A stretch of 64,000 nucleotides of DNA from Amycolatopsis jejuensis (GCF_000717335.1 NZ_JNYZ01000022.1:62001-126000); one strand, 5' to 3'; positions 1 to 9,286 are shown, counted from the stretch's first letter. The notes: generated by a model from the sequence alone, not told the origin. Numbers and translations are program-made.

Positions 1-99
1 GCCACACCATACAAATGTCGACTCTCTTCGTCAAACCTCTCATCATCTTGGTTCTCATCTTTCTCGGTGACGGCCGAGACCCGTTGACGGCGCTTCGCG

Positions 100-615
100 G
101 TGAGCTTATTGTCCTACAACATGGTAGTGCAAAAGTCGCCCATCGACGGTGCGATGCTCCGAAAGGTCGCCGGTGAGCTGGCCACCGGCGTCACGGTGGT
201 CACGACTACCGTCAACGGCCGGTTCCACGGCTGCACCGCCAACGCCGTGACGAGCGTGAGCCTCGAGCCGCCGCTGGTGATGGTGTGCCTGGCGCAGACA
301 GCGTCAACCCACCCGATGATCTCGGCGGCCGGAGTGTTCGCCGTCAACATCCTCCCGGACACCGCGGCCGCAAAAGACATCTGCACGACCTTCGCCGGAA
401 AACGCGACGACAAGTTCTCCGGGATCACCTGCCACCCCGGACCCACGGGCGCGCCCCTGCTGACCGGCACGGTCGGCTGGTTCGACTGCACCATCGAAAC
501 CACCCACGACCTCGGCGACCATACGGCGTTCATCGGCCGGGTCGTCGCAGCAGAACAGCAGGGCGGCTGTCCGCTGGTATTCCACCGGGGACAGTTCCAC
601 AGCTTGGCAAACTGA
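100..615 (+). CDS. Flavin reductase family protein
   Basis: The 171-residue product matches flavin reductase-like domain proteins, which reduce FMN or FAD with NAD(P)H and usually supply reduced flavin to a two-component monooxygenase. Supporting stretches are the early GELATGVTVVTT segment, GCTANAVTSVSLEPPLVMVCL in the flavin-binding region, and the late DHTAFIGRVV segment. The length is normal for the family. The GTG at 100 gives the longest form, but an in-frame ATG at 121 would remove seven residues and is equally plausible, because neither has a strong Shine-Dalgarno. No monooxygenase partner is adjacent, so the substrate system is unknown. The gene converges on the permease to its right. 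Confidence 0.88.
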   Translation: MSLLSYNMVVQKSPIDGAMLRKVAGELATGVTVVTTTVNGRFHGCTANAVTSVSLEPPLVMVCLAQTASTHPMISAAGVFAVNILPDTAAAKDICTTFAGKRDDKFSGITCHPGPTGAPLLTGTVGWFDCTIETTHDLGDHTAFIGRVVAAEQQGGCPLVFHRGQFHSLAN

Positions 616-624
616 CCCCGGCGT

Positions 625-2070
625 TCACCCCACCCGGGAATCGGCCAGCCGGGAATGCTTGCGGCTGTAGGCGAAGTACACGACCACCGCGAGGGCGGCC
701 CACACGAGGAATGCCCAGATGGTGATCGACTTGAGGGTCAGGATGATCCATCCGCAGCCGACCACTGACAGCACCGGCGTGACCGGGTAGCCCGGCACGC
801 GGAAGCTCCGCGGCAGTTCGGGTGCGGTGCGGCGCAGGACGATGAGCCCGATGGCGACGATGCTGAAGGCGACCAGGGTGCCGATGCTGGTCAGTTCCGC
901 CAGGAAGGTGATCGGGAGCAGCCCGGCGAGCAGCGCCACCGAGGCGGTCACGATGAGGGTGTTGTGGATCGGGGTGCGGGTGCGGGGATCGACGCGGTGG
1001 AAGATCGGCGGGACGAGGCCGTCGCGGCCCATGGCGTACAGGACGCGGGTTTGCCCGTAGAGCGTGACGAGGGTGGCGCTGAAGATCGAGAGCACCGCGC
1101 CTGCCGCGATGAGCGTGCCCGGCCAGCTTGCGTGCGTGAGATCCTGCAGGATTGCGGCAAGTCCGGCCTTCTGTCCTTCGAACCGCTCGACCGGCTGAGC
1201 CGCGACGGCGACAATGGCGACCGCGATGTAGGTGGCCGTGACCGCGAGCAGCGTGATCAGGACCGCCAGCGGCAGGTTCCGCCGGGGGTTCCGGACTTCC
1301 TCACCGGCAGTGGAGACGGCGTCGAGGCCCACGAAGGTGAAGAAGATGGCGCCGACGACCGAGATGACGCCGGAGAATCCGAACGGGGCGAACTGGGCGA
1401 GGTTGTCGGAATTCCACCCGGTGGCGCCGATGAGGATGAACAGGCCGAGTACGCCGAGCTTCAAAGTCGTCATGATGGCGTTGGCCCGTACCGATTCGGT
1501 GGCGCCGCGGATGAGCAGGAGCGCACACAGTGCGATGAGCAGCACGGCGGGCAGGTTGATGATGCCGCCTGCCTCGGGGGCATTGGCCAGCTGCTCGGGA
1601 ATCCGGAAGCCGAAGACGTTGTCCAGCAATTGGTTCAGGTACTGCGACCAGCCGACCGCGACCGCCGCCGCGGACACGCCGTATTCGAGCAGCAGGCAGG
1701 CTCCGACGATCATCGCGGCCAGTTCGCCGAGGGTGGCGTAGATGTAGGAGTAGGACGAGCCGGCAATCGGCACCGCGCCGGCGAATTCCGCGTAGCAGAG
1801 CGCGCTGATCCCGGCGACCGCACCGGCGATCAGAAAGGACCAGACCACCGCGGGCCCGGCCTGCGGGACGGTCTCGGTGAGCAGGAAGTACACGCCGGTG
1901 CCGATGGTTGCGCCGATTCCCAGCATCACCAGCGGGAACAAACCGAAGGAGCGGGCGAGCTCACCGCTGCCGGACTCGGCCACCATCTGGGTCACGGGCT
2001 TGCGGCGCAGCAGGTCGGCGATGAGTCCGGCCACGGGTCCTCCTGAGACGGGCGTCGGCTGGCGGTTCAC
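625..2070 (-). CDS. APC superfamily amino acid permease
   Basis: This 481-residue polytopic membrane protein has the features of the amino acid-polyamine-organocation superfamily, closest in look to cationic amino acid transporters of the YhdG/CAT type. The first membrane segment carries the family GIGATIGTGVYF motif (near residues 52-63), and FFTFVGLDAVSTAGEEVRNP (near 240-260) is the conserved helix 6 region. About 12 hydrophobic segments are visible, and a short basic cytoplasmic tail follows. The start is a GTG with a weak ribosome site. It is read away from the serine hydrolase, with about 160 bp of shared upstream DNA. The transported substrate cannot be read from sequence. Confidence 0.9.
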   Translation of the reverse strand: MNRQPTPVSGGPVAGLIADLLRRKPVTQMVAESGSGELARSFGLFPLVMLGIGATIGTGVYFLLTETVPQAGPAVVWSFLIAGAVAGISALCYAEFAGAVPIAGSSYSYIYATLGELAAMIVGACLLLEYGVSAAAVAVGWSQYLNQLLDNVFGFRIPEQLANAPEAGGIINLPAVLLIALCALLLIRGATESVRANAIMTTLKLGVLGLFILIGATGWNSDNLAQFAPFGFSGVISVVGAIFFTFVGLDAVSTAGEEVRNPRRNLPLAVLITLLAVTATYIAVAIVAVAAQPVERFEGQKAGLAAILQDLTHASWPGTLIAAGAVLSIFSATLVTLYGQTRVLYAMGRDGLVPPIFHRVDPRTRTPIHNTLIVTASVALLAGLLPITFLAELTSIGTLVAFSIVAIGLIVLRRTAPELPRSFRVPGYPVTPVLSVVGCGWIILTLKSITIWAFLVWAALAVVVYFAYSRKHSRLADSRVG

Positions 2071-2229
2071 GGGCAGCGCCGCATCCCCACAGTGTGCTGA
2101 CCGTCACGTGATTGATCTTGTTGTTTTCCACAAATGTCGTGGTGACGAGTTGTTGCCCGAGTCAGTGCCGACTCGGCCGCGCGTGTGTTCTGGTGATCTT
2201 GCCGCCGCCCGAGGGAAGGAGTTGCGACG

Positions 2230-3462
2230 ATGCAGCCGACAGCGTGGTACCGGGCTCGGATCGCGATCATCGGGACAGTGGCGGGCCTCGTCACGATGAC
2301 CGGCGGTGCCGCGGTCCAGGCCGACCCCGACCCGCACCGGGCCGATCTGCAGCAGGCACTGGACGCCGCCCTCGACCGGGTCAGCGCTCCCGGTCAAGGG
2401 GTCCAAGCCGTCCTGCTCAAGGAGGGCCGGATCGTCTGGTCCGCCAACCGCGGCATGGCGATCATGAATCTGCATCCGCCGAAACGCGTGGACGACTCGA
2501 CCATGTTCAACTACGGCAGCTTCGGCAAACTCGTACTGGGCGCGTACACCCTCCGCCAGGTCGAACTGGGCAAGCTGAACCTCGACGAGCCGATTGCGAA
2601 GTACGTGGGCAACGAAATCGCCGGGGCGAATGTCGTGACGATTCGAATGTTGTTGTCCCACACCGCGGGCTACCACAATGTCTATGCCGCTCCGGAAACG
2701 ATCTCCCTGTTCGCGCCCGGCACCGAAGGAGCTCCGATCGGCACCGCGCCGGTGCATTATGATCCGAACACGCCGTTCACTTTCGAGAAGCTGAACGCCG
2801 GAATCCACGAACCGGACCACCCGGGCACGAAATTCGCGTACGAGAACACCAATTACCTCGTGCTTTACCGAGTGCTGGTCGAACGTCTCGGCGGTCTCGA
2901 TGCCGTCCAGCGTGGAATCACCGAATTCCTCGCGGCCGCCGGCGCCGCCGAGCCGGAGGACGGAACCCAGATCACGCAGGACCGCTACGCCGAGCACACC
3001 CTGGAAAACATGGCCCACGGATACCAGCCACTCGACCACGACCGCGGTTTACAGGACTACAACACCGCATACGGCGCCATCGGCATCCCGGTCGACAGCA
3101 TGGGATACCCATTCGGCGACGGCGCCTTCGGCGGAACCGCCCTCGGCGCCGCACAGGTACTGGACGCGTTGTTCGTACGCGGCGCGCTGCTCCAAGCCTC
3201 CACCGTAGCGGAAATGAAAAAGCCGACCGAACAATCACTCCGGACCGGAATGCCGTACGGACTCGCCACCATGACCAACGAGTTCGCCGGCCGGACATGG
3301 AAAGGCCACCCCGGCGGATTCACCGGTTTCACGTCGACGGTCTACACCGACCTCGGCACCGGCGCGACCTTGGCCGTGGTGACCAACCGATCGGGAACGG
3401 ACGCCGACTCGGACCAGATCTGGGAAGAACTCGCGAAGGTGTACACCTCGAACTCCCGGTGA
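2230..3462 (+). CDS. Secreted serine hydrolase, class C beta-lactamase family
   Basis: The 410-residue protein starts with a signal peptide: Arg residues near 8-10, a hydrophobic core and a likely cut after AAVQA near residue 31. The catalytic SxxK motif is SFGK (residues 97-100), the second motif is YEN (204-206), and the third-motif region is GHPGGFTG near residue 360, in place of KTG. This is the layout of the beta-lactamase/esterase/D,D-peptidase clan (Beta-lactamase, PF00144). It probably acts outside the cell on an ester, peptide or beta-lactam. Nothing nearby fixes the substrate. A GGAAGGAG-like ribosome site precedes the ATG. Confidence 0.87.
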   Translation: MQPTAWYRARIAIIGTVAGLVTMTGGAAVQADPDPHRADLQQALDAALDRVSAPGQGVQAVLLKEGRIVWSANRGMAIMNLHPPKRVDDSTMFNYGSFGKLVLGAYTLRQVELGKLNLDEPIAKYVGNEIAGANVVTIRMLLSHTAGYHNVYAAPETISLFAPGTEGAPIGTAPVHYDPNTPFTFEKLNAGIHEPDHPGTKFAYENTNYLVLYRVLVERLGGLDAVQRGITEFLAAAGAAEPEDGTQITQDRYAEHTLENMAHGYQPLDHDRGLQDYNTAYGAIGIPVDSMGYPFGDGAFGGTALGAAQVLDALFVRGALLQASTVAEMKKPTEQSLRTGMPYGLATMTNEFAGRTWKGHPGGFTGFTSTVYTDLGTGATLAVVTNRSGTDADSDQIWEELAKVYTSNSR

Positions 3463-3539
3463 GAATCGAGCGTCGCTCTTCAGGATCCGTCGGGACTGTA
3501 AGACGAGCGGTGCAACTCCCGATCATGGAAGTGCACCTG

Positions 3540-4436
3540 ATGACCGAGATGATGTCCGGCGTGGAGAACGCTGCGGAGTCGACGCCCGAGACGGGCCTGG
3601 ACGGCCAGCTAGTCGAACAGTTGGTGGGCTGAAGCTGACCGGGGTGGGTGGAGTGTTGCAGCAGCTGACCAAGCGACTGGAGTCCGCGCTCGAGGGTGAG
3701 ATCACCGACCACCTTGGCTACGGGCAAACACGACCCGGCCGGGCGCGGGAACTCGCGCAGGCGGCACCCGGGCGAAGACCGTGCTGACCGAGGTGAGCCC
3801 GGTGCAGATCGAGGTGCCCCGTGACCGCGACGCCAGCTTCCAGCCGAAGATCGTGGCCAAACGGGGAGAAACGCCTCACCGGCCCCTGGACCCGGTGTAT
3901 CCGGTGATCTTCGTGGACGCGATCCACGTCAAGATCCGCAGGCGGCAAGGTCGCGAACCGGTCCGATCTACGTCGCATTGGCGGTGACCTGCGAAGGTCG
4001 CCGCGACATCCTCGGCCGGTGGGCCGACAACGGCGGCGAGGGCGCCAAATACTGGCTGCACGTACTCATCGAGTTGAAGAATCGGGGTCGCCGACGTGCT
4101 CATGGTCGTCTGCGACGGCCTGACCTGCCTACCCGAATCGATCGCCGCGGGATGGCCACAAACGATCACCCAAACCGGCGTGGTTCACTTGCTGCCCGGG
4201 AGCGGTTCGCCGAGACGTGGGGTCCTCGATACCCCGCCATCGTCAGGTTGTGGGACCACACGTGGGCCGAGTCCGTGCCGTTCCTCGCCTTCGACCCCGA
4301 GATCCGGCGGGTGATCTGCTCAACCAACACGTCGAGAGCGCCAGCGCCCGCGCCGTGAAAGCCCGCGGACACTTCTCCAACGAGCAAGCCGCGCTCACCT
4401 GCGTCTACCTGGCGATCATTGTTCCCACGAGAGAAG
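3540..4436 (+). pseudogene. IS256-family transposase, decayed
   Basis: Pieces of an IS256/mutator-type DDE transposase appear in order but in several frames. They are LVEQLVG and LLQQLTKRLESALEGEITDHLGY at the N-terminus, KTVLTEVSPVQIEVPRDRD, then LDPVYPVIFVDAIHVKIR and ALAVTCEGRRDILG with the catalytic-domain start, then RYPAIVRLWDHTWAESVPFLAF, and finally AVKARGHFSNEQAAL at the C-terminus. Roughly 100 residues are missing before the DPVYP block and about 50 after VVHLL, and the last ~30 residues are absent. Terminal inverted repeats are not recognisable. The relic runs straight into a decayed copy of the small gene found intact at 36804. Confidence 0.85.
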
Positions 4437-4446
4437 GGCCGGCCAG

Positions 4447-4575
4447 ATGCCAGAGTCGGACGCCAGGACATACTTGGCCGCGCTGGAAGCCATCACTGTG
4501 GAGCCGGCGAAGGCCGAGGACCAGGCTTGCCAAGGAACTCGCCGACAAGGAGCACGACCGGGCTCTCCGGAGTCA
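4447..4575 (+). pseudogene. Decayed copy of the small gene at 36804-37106
   Basis: From about 4430 the DNA matches 36785-36970 in the same orientation. It includes the GGCCGGCCAG leader, the ATG and the first codons (MPES, then ARTYLA). A deletion of a few codons and later frame changes break the reading frame, and the similarity ends near 4575. The next segment (4589-4786) is similar to 36428-36625 but inverted, so the order has been scrambled relative to the intact locus. Confidence 0.65.
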
Positions 4576-4588
4576 CCGTCAAGCACCC

Positions 4589-4786
4589 ACGAGAGCGACC
4601 GCAACCGGCACGGAGTTCGAGAGATCCGGCGCTCTACGCGTTCCTGCCGCGCCACCTCGATTCGCGACGGCGGTGGAACTGGAGGTTGGCAAGCCTCGGG
4701 AGACAGCAGGACGTCGAATCTGACGTGTTCCGCCCGGCGAAAAACTAGTTCTTGCCGACCCACTTGAACAGGCCGACGAGCCCACG
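4589..4786 (-). repeat. Inverted repeat B, left copy
   Basis: The reverse complement of this segment aligns with 36428-36625 over about 200 bp with many point differences. It includes the last ~13 codons and TAG stop of the gene that is intact at 35679-36467 (LVGLFK then KN). Only this tail of that gene survives here, which marks the locus as a decayed relative of the right-hand locus. The remaining 300 bp up to 5083 hold nothing I can recognise. Confidence 0.7.
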
Positions 4787-5083
4787 AACGATCACCGTCA
4801 CATTTCCGTGAGACAATCGAAAACCGCAGACAGAAAAGTGGCTTCGAATCGGCTCCGCTAGGCGGCGAACTCGAAAGTCGGTGGCAAGGACGGCCGGCTC
4901 AGATCAGGACAAAGCAAGTCGGGCAGCGCGACCGGCAGCACCGTAGATCAGCGCCCAGGGCAGCCCGGCTGCCACCACGGCCGACAACACCGCGACGAAC
5001 TGGGCAGGCCGTGTGGTGAGGTGCCGCTGGCAACCCCATTCCCCTGCGGCCTACCCAGTTAGCCTTGACCAGGCTCCGAGAAC

Positions 5084-5329
5084 TCAGTTCTTGTGCCCTT
5101 TCCACAACTCCCACTGGCCGTTGGGGTTCGTCCCTTCCGGGTTCCGCACGCACGAGTAGTCCCAGCCCTGCGGAATTTTCTGCTTGCCGGCTTCCAGACA
5201 CACGTTGTAGGACTTGTAAAATCCTACGACGGACCAGTCATTGGCAGCGGCCGCGGTACCTGCGGCAGCGATGCTGGCCGCAGCGATTCCCGCCGCGGCC
5301 AGCCCGCCGACCAGCATCTTACGAACCAT
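5084..5329 (-). CDS. Small secreted protein
   Basis: This 80-residue product has a clear signal peptide: MVRK, a long Ala/Gly/Ile core and a cut near TAAAA-N (residue 30). The mature part of about 50 residues is rich in aromatics (VGFYKSYNVCLEAGK, GWDYSCVRNPEG, QWELWKGHKN) with two cysteines that could pair. This resembles the many small secreted proteins of unknown role in actinomycetes. The open frame extends further upstream, but the ATG at 5329 is the only start that gives a signal peptide. No function is proposed. It lies inside the decayed region, between the two inverted-repeat blocks. Confidence 0.7.
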   Translation of the reverse strand: MVRKMLVGGLAAAGIAAASIAAAGTAAAANDWSVVGFYKSYNVCLEAGKQKIPQGWDYSCVRNPEGTNPNGQWELWKGHKN

Positions 5330-5600
5330 ATTCGGCCCCACGTCTTTCTCTCGGATTTCGACGATCACGGGTGTCGTCGCCAACACCTGAACACTATCAA
5401 CTGAGGTTGAGGACCACGCGATCCATGCTGAATGCGTCAACCAACAGGCAATAGCTGTGCACTTTTTGCACAACAGCCCTGAGGCCGCATTTCGTTTGGG
5501 CATCGTCAGGCAGGCGATATCGTTGATCAACGACGTCCGTTGCAGAGAAACGGCTCCAAGAGCCGTTGTGCCTGCTGGCGCAGCCGTTGTTGCCCGAGGT

Positions 5601-5642
5601 GCCGCCAACGCCACCAAGGCGGCCGCCAACGCCACCAAGGCG
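5601..5642. repeat. Two perfect 21-bp tandem repeats
   Basis: The unit starting GCCGCCAACGCC occurs twice in a row with no mismatch. It lies in a region without a supported gene, just beyond the end of inverted repeat A. It would encode an Ala-rich repeat if translated, but no convincing frame contains it. Confidence 0.8.
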
Positions 5643-5979
5643 GCGGCCGACGGCGATGAAGGCGCATTGCCGTTGTCGAAACGACCTCGGGTGTGCGTAG
5701 ATCCCTGACCTGTCGCTGGTCATTACCTGAGGGTCGAGGGGAAAGTGCCCACCCGGCCAGGTGGGCCGTGTGACCCGACCGGGTGGGTACCGGCCTGCAT
5801 CCGACCGGTCGTCGAACGCCGCCACACCGCGATAGAGCGACCTGCCACCGGCATGGAGGAACAGGCGGGCCGTCGGCCGTCGGAAGTTTCGTTTGGTGCG
5901 GCGAGCCCGCGAGTACCAGCGTGGAGCGGGTGGCCGCGCTTCATGATTGAAACGGCGACGTTGCCACTAACTGGTGATC

Positions 5980-6409
5980 GCCACGTCCCGCCGCCAGCAG
6001 CCGCCGCTCGGATTCGGCTGAACGGGCGCCAGTCGACGTTTGTCGGGCGACGATGTGTGCGGTGGAACTCTTCGGCTGTCTCCAGGACCGTCGAGAGTGG
6101 AGCCTCCATGCCGGGCTCGGCGGCGTCTTGGTGTCCGAGGTAGGTGAAGTAAGTGATCTCGTCCTTGTCGAGTCCGTTGGCCGGCTTGAGCCAGTTCCGG
6201 TCGGCACCGGACCAGTGCAGCATTCCCCGGTCCCCGCGGACACCGACGGTCAGGCTGCCAGCGGAGTCGTCGCGTGCGAAAAGGACCCAGCAGACGCCGA
6301 ACTAGTCCGGGTCGTGTTCGGTGGTGGTGATGCGTTCGAGCTGCGGCCGGGCCGACGGAAGTGCCGCGACGTCGTGGCCGTCCGCGTCAGGCAAGGCGGT
6401 CTTGGTCAT
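5980..6409 (-). pseudogene. Imm1-family immunity gene with a nonsense codon
   Basis: The reading frame begins MTKTALPDADGHDVAAL and continues through MLHWSGADRNWLKPANGL, ITYFTYLG and FHRTHRRPTNVDW. It matches the intact Imm1 gene at 34868-35299 codon by codon. A single in-frame TAG at 6302-6304, where the intact copy has AAG (Lys), stops translation after 35 codons. The frame is otherwise open. The end also differs: instead of stopping shortly after TNVDW it runs on, in frame, into unrelated sequence. The gene is therefore probably non-functional unless the amber codon is read through. Confidence 0.8.
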
Positions 6410-6949
6410 TTCCTCCCCTCGTAGGTGTGGCTGAAGGGTCCGCCTTGGTGATCTGTGCCGTGAACAGTAAGCGAGGTACCGCGCGGCAGGTACGCGGGCA
6501 GTGCCTCCGCACAGCCTGGCCGGGCCGATCTCGGTGCAGGGCACGTTGTTGATCACCAGGTCGCTGTGCGTTTTCCCGGCATGATCAGGTCGGCGGCGGC
6601 CTTGATCTCGACGTGCCAGGAGAGGGAGGCTGCCGGGTGGATTCCCACGCGCGCCCAGGCGGTCGCGCGTGGCGGGCGTGTGTGATGTCGGTGCCCGAGG
6701 TGAATTGGTTGACGTTTCTGTCGGCGTTGCCGATGGTGCGTTGTCCTGCTCGACGCGCTCCGCGCACCATGCCGCTTCCTCAGGAGTGATCGAGCTGTCT
6801 GGGGCTGTGACGGTCTCCGGGGCGGCCATCGGCTGGGGTGCCGGGGCAGTGGGTGTTGTCGCGGGTTCGGTGTGGCGTGCGGCCACGGACCGGATGGTCT
6901 GCCGTACCGCGGCGAACGTGGCGTCTGCCTCGCTGATGGCGTCCAGTAT
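6387..6949 (-). pseudogene. SCP1.201/DddA-like deaminase toxin, decayed
   Basis: The segment ISEADATFAAVRQTIRSVAA matches residues ~57-76 of the intact toxin at 34132. Later pieces match the linker (ETVTAPDSS), the start of the catalytic domain (RTIGNADRNVNQFTSGTD, in another frame) and the end of it (DLVINNVPCTEIG, back in the first frame). The HVE motif region is frame-shifted. The first ~50 codons are missing. Loss of the toxin together with its immunity gene suggests both were free to decay once an intact pair existed elsewhere. Confidence 0.8.
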
Positions 6950-7025
6950 TCCCCGACTCCCTCGGTGGCCAGCGAGATCCGTCAAACACCCGCCGGTCAC
7001 TTCGCGAGTGCCGAGGCGCGGAAGG

Positions 7026-7212
7026 CTTCTCGTGGGTGAAGTCGCACGTCTACCGGAAGACGGCGGGCACGGTGCTCGACGAAGCGGGCTACTCGCCACG
7101 CCAGATCACCGACTTCCTCGGGCACGCCCGGCCGTCCGTTACTCTCGACCGGTACGTCGGCCGGGGCGCGGTGGCACCGACCATCGCCGACGTGATGGAA
7201 GACCTCTTGTGA
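7026..7212 (+). pseudogene. Tyrosine integrase C-terminal fragment
   Basis: An open stretch of 61 codons ending in TGA reads as the end of a phage/ICE-type tyrosine recombinase. It has SHVYRKT (the H-x-x-R box), ITDFLGHARPSVT (the GH motif) and LDRYVGR (the catalytic tyrosine), followed by a short tail. The N-terminal DNA-binding and core domains and the first catalytic Arg are absent. It runs antisense through the 3' end of the serine recombinase frame. It is most simply the remnant of an older integrated element next to which the serine-recombinase element landed. Confidence 0.8.
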
Positions 7213-9227
7213 CCGTCCCGGCAAAGTGGGGCGTAAGTGGGGCACTTGATCTTCACTGCGCCCGGCGCCGGGACGCTGAACAGGCAAAACAGTGCCCCCG
7301 ACGAGGCTCGTACAGCATCCGCACCAGCGCCGCTAACACGCTGAGCAGGCAAAGTACTGGTAGGAGACATGGTTCGCATAGTCCGTTCTGCGTGGTGCGC
7401 GATCTCCGGCAGATCGTCGGCCGGAAGCTTGATCTCGATGCGGACATTGTCGGTGTCGCCGATGAGGCGGACGCCGAGCTGGAGGATCTCGAGTAGAGGC
7501 CTGAGCTGATCTTCCGGCCCATCAGCGAGGTTTAGCGCGAGGAACGGCAGGGCATCGAGCAGGGCGATGCTGTCCTCTCCTGGTTTGCCGGGCTCGACTT
7601 CGTCGGCAGCATCCAAATCTGCTATTGCAGTGATCGCTGCCTTCTTCTGGGTCTCCAGTTCGTTGTACGTGGTGCGCAGTCCCTGCGTGAATGGGTCCTC
7701 CGGATCGCCTTCTTGCGCCTGGCGAAGAACTGAAGCCTGCCGCCGGGCAAGGTCGGTGACGACACGATTCAGTCGTTCACGGTCTGCCTGACGTTGCAAC
7801 GCCACATGGTCATCCAGCCCGTCCAGATCCGCGGCAAGCATTTCACGACGCTGCGGTCCGAAGACCCTCTCGGCAACGAACTGGGATACCGCATCGACGA
7901 TGGATGACTCGCGGAGGTAGACAGCCTTGGGATGTCCTTCATATTTGTCGGGCCTGCCCCTGTTGTTGGACTTCGGCCAACACGTGTAGTACGCCGTGTC
8001 GCGTCGAACAACACCGAACATTCTCCGCCCACACCCGCAGAAGACCATGCCACGTAGGAGGTAAGTGCGGGCGCTCTGAGGATGAACGTTGAGTTCATTG
8101 TCGGTACGTGAGCCGCGGCGAGCCTGGCGGCGGGCATTGAGCTCGTCATACATCCATTTTGGAATGAGCGGCTCGTGGGTCGGCTTGGGAGACCATACCC
8201 ACTTGATCGGATCGTTGACCTTGCCTCCCTTGGACCGCCGTGCACGCCTGTTGAACACCTGATACCCGGTGTACTTCGGGTTCCTCAGGATGTCGTAAAC
8301 ACTGGTTTTACCCCACGCCTTGCGTGCACGTTTGCCACCAGGCGGTTCGGGAGGAGGGTAGCTCGCGAGATCGGCGTTCAGGCGGTCGGCGATATCTCCG
8401 TAGCCAAGCCCCTCGTGGTAGCGCCAGTTCGCTATCTGTGTAACGGTTCCCGACTGGGCGCCGTCGCGCTCAAGCCGAGTCTTCGTGTGCCCCTTTGCCG
8501 CCTTCGACGGGTTCGGGTGCGGAATGATCTTCGCCTTGTAGCCGTATGGAGGTTTACCGATGTTGTAGCCCTCGCGGACATGCGTACACAGGCCGCCCCA
8601 CGATTGCTCAAGCATGTTGAGAACTTCGTACTCAGCGATGGATTGGTTGATCCGCCGTTGCAGCACACGTTGAGCTCGGCTACCGGACAGAGTGATCGGC
8701 TCGTTGGAGGCGAACAGAGGGATGTCGGCGCGCTCGAGCTCCCGCTCGATAGACATGTTCTCGTAGGCACGGCGCGCGACGCGAGAAATGCTTTCGCAGA
8801 TCACTACGTCGAATCGGCGGCCCGGTTGAGCTGCTTCGGCAAGCAGATCCGAGACACCGCCATCGCGGGCGATCGGGATGTCGAAGCGCTCGTAGTTCTC
8901 ACCGCGCCCGCGTTGATCCAACTCCAAACGACCTGACTCGACGTCGTAGAAGTTGGCCACGATCACCCACGATTCTGGCAGCGCGGTCCGACAGTTGCCG
9001 ACCTGGCGAATCAAGGATTGTCGCGGATCTTGTTGGTCCTCGGTGGAGGTTCGGCCGAGCACTGCGACACGCACTTCGTCACGCATCAACGCAGCGGTCG
9101 AGGATCCCAAAGGCGACACGGCATAGTCCGAAAGCCCTGATGGCCCCGACACCGCGACACGTTGGGTACCCCGATGCTCGATGCCGGGAGCAGGCGGGTT
9201 CACCGCAAGATTGTCATCAATATGCAT
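7089..9227 (-). CDS. Large serine recombinase (integrase)
   Basis: The protein has the order of a large serine recombinase. A resolvase-type catalytic domain carries AVLGRTSTEDQ with the nucleophile Ser61, and CESISRVARRAYEN follows near residue 150. Then come the recombinase domain (near residues 220-400, with VYDILRNPKYTGYQVFNR), a zinc ribbon with paired Cys (CGCGRR, then YYTCW near 410-440) and a coiled-coil region. It would integrate and excise the element by att site recombination. A GGAGG motif precedes the ATG at 9227. The true C-terminus probably lies near 7340-7400. The last ~85 codons overlap, on the opposite strand, an integrase relic and look like read-through into foreign DNA. 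Confidence 0.88.
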   Translation of the reverse strand: MHIDDNLAVNPPAPGIEHRGTQRVAVSGPSGLSDYAVSPLGSSTAALMRDEVRVAVLGRTSTEDQQDPRQSLIRQVGNCRTALPESWVIVANFYDVESGRLELDQRGRGENYERFDIPIARDGGVSDLLAEAAQPGRRFDVVICESISRVARRAYENMSIERELERADIPLFASNEPITLSGSRAQRVLQRRINQSIAEYEVLNMLEQSWGGLCTHVREGYNIGKPPYGYKAKIIPHPNPSKAAKGHTKTRLERDGAQSGTVTQIANWRYHEGLGYGDIADRLNADLASYPPPEPPGGKRARKAWGKTSVYDILRNPKYTGYQVFNRRARRSKGGKVNDPIKWVWSPKPTHEPLIPKWMYDELNARRQARRGSRTDNELNVHPQSARTYLLRGMVFCGCGRRMFGVVRRDTAYYTCWPKSNNRGRPDKYEGHPKAVYLRESSIVDAVSQFVAERVFGPQRREMLAADLDGLDDHVALQRQADRERLNRVVTDLARRQASVLRQAQEGDPEDPFTQGLRTTYNELETQKKAAITAIADLDAADEVEPGKPGEDSIALLDALPFLALNLADGPEDQLRPLLEILQLGVRLIGDTDNVRIEIKLPADDLPEIAHHAERTMRTMSPTSTLPAQRVSGAGADAVRASSGALFCLFSVPAPGAVKIKCPTYAPLCRDGHKRSSITSAMVGATAPRPTYRSRVTDGRACPRKSVIWRGE
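7274..7353. repeat. Pair of 15-bp direct repeats beside the integrase
   Basis: CGCTGAACAGGCAAA at 7274-7288 recurs as CGCTGAGCAGGCAAA at 7339-7353, with one mismatch. They lie where a serine integrase gene usually abuts its attachment site, so they are candidates for recombinase-binding sequence or a duplicated core. This is inference from position only. Confidence 0.35.
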
Positions 9228-9286
9228 GTGATCAGTCGGCCTCCGCCCTGCTAGTCCGGCGGCTTCGGTCGTTACCGATCAACATG

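Larger units (their letters stand above)
5658..6949 (-). repeat. Inverted repeat A, left copy of the toxin-immunity locus
   Basis: Read on the minus strand, this block follows 34285-35660 from inside the deaminase gene, through the immunity gene, to the non-coding DNA beyond it. The match includes a shared stretch around the palindromic-looking text that ends near the GGTCGTTTCG/GGTCGTTCCG sequence. It stops abruptly at 6949, within the toxin N-terminus, where the tyrosine integrase fragment begins. The two copies face each other across about 27 kb. Confidence 0.85.
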
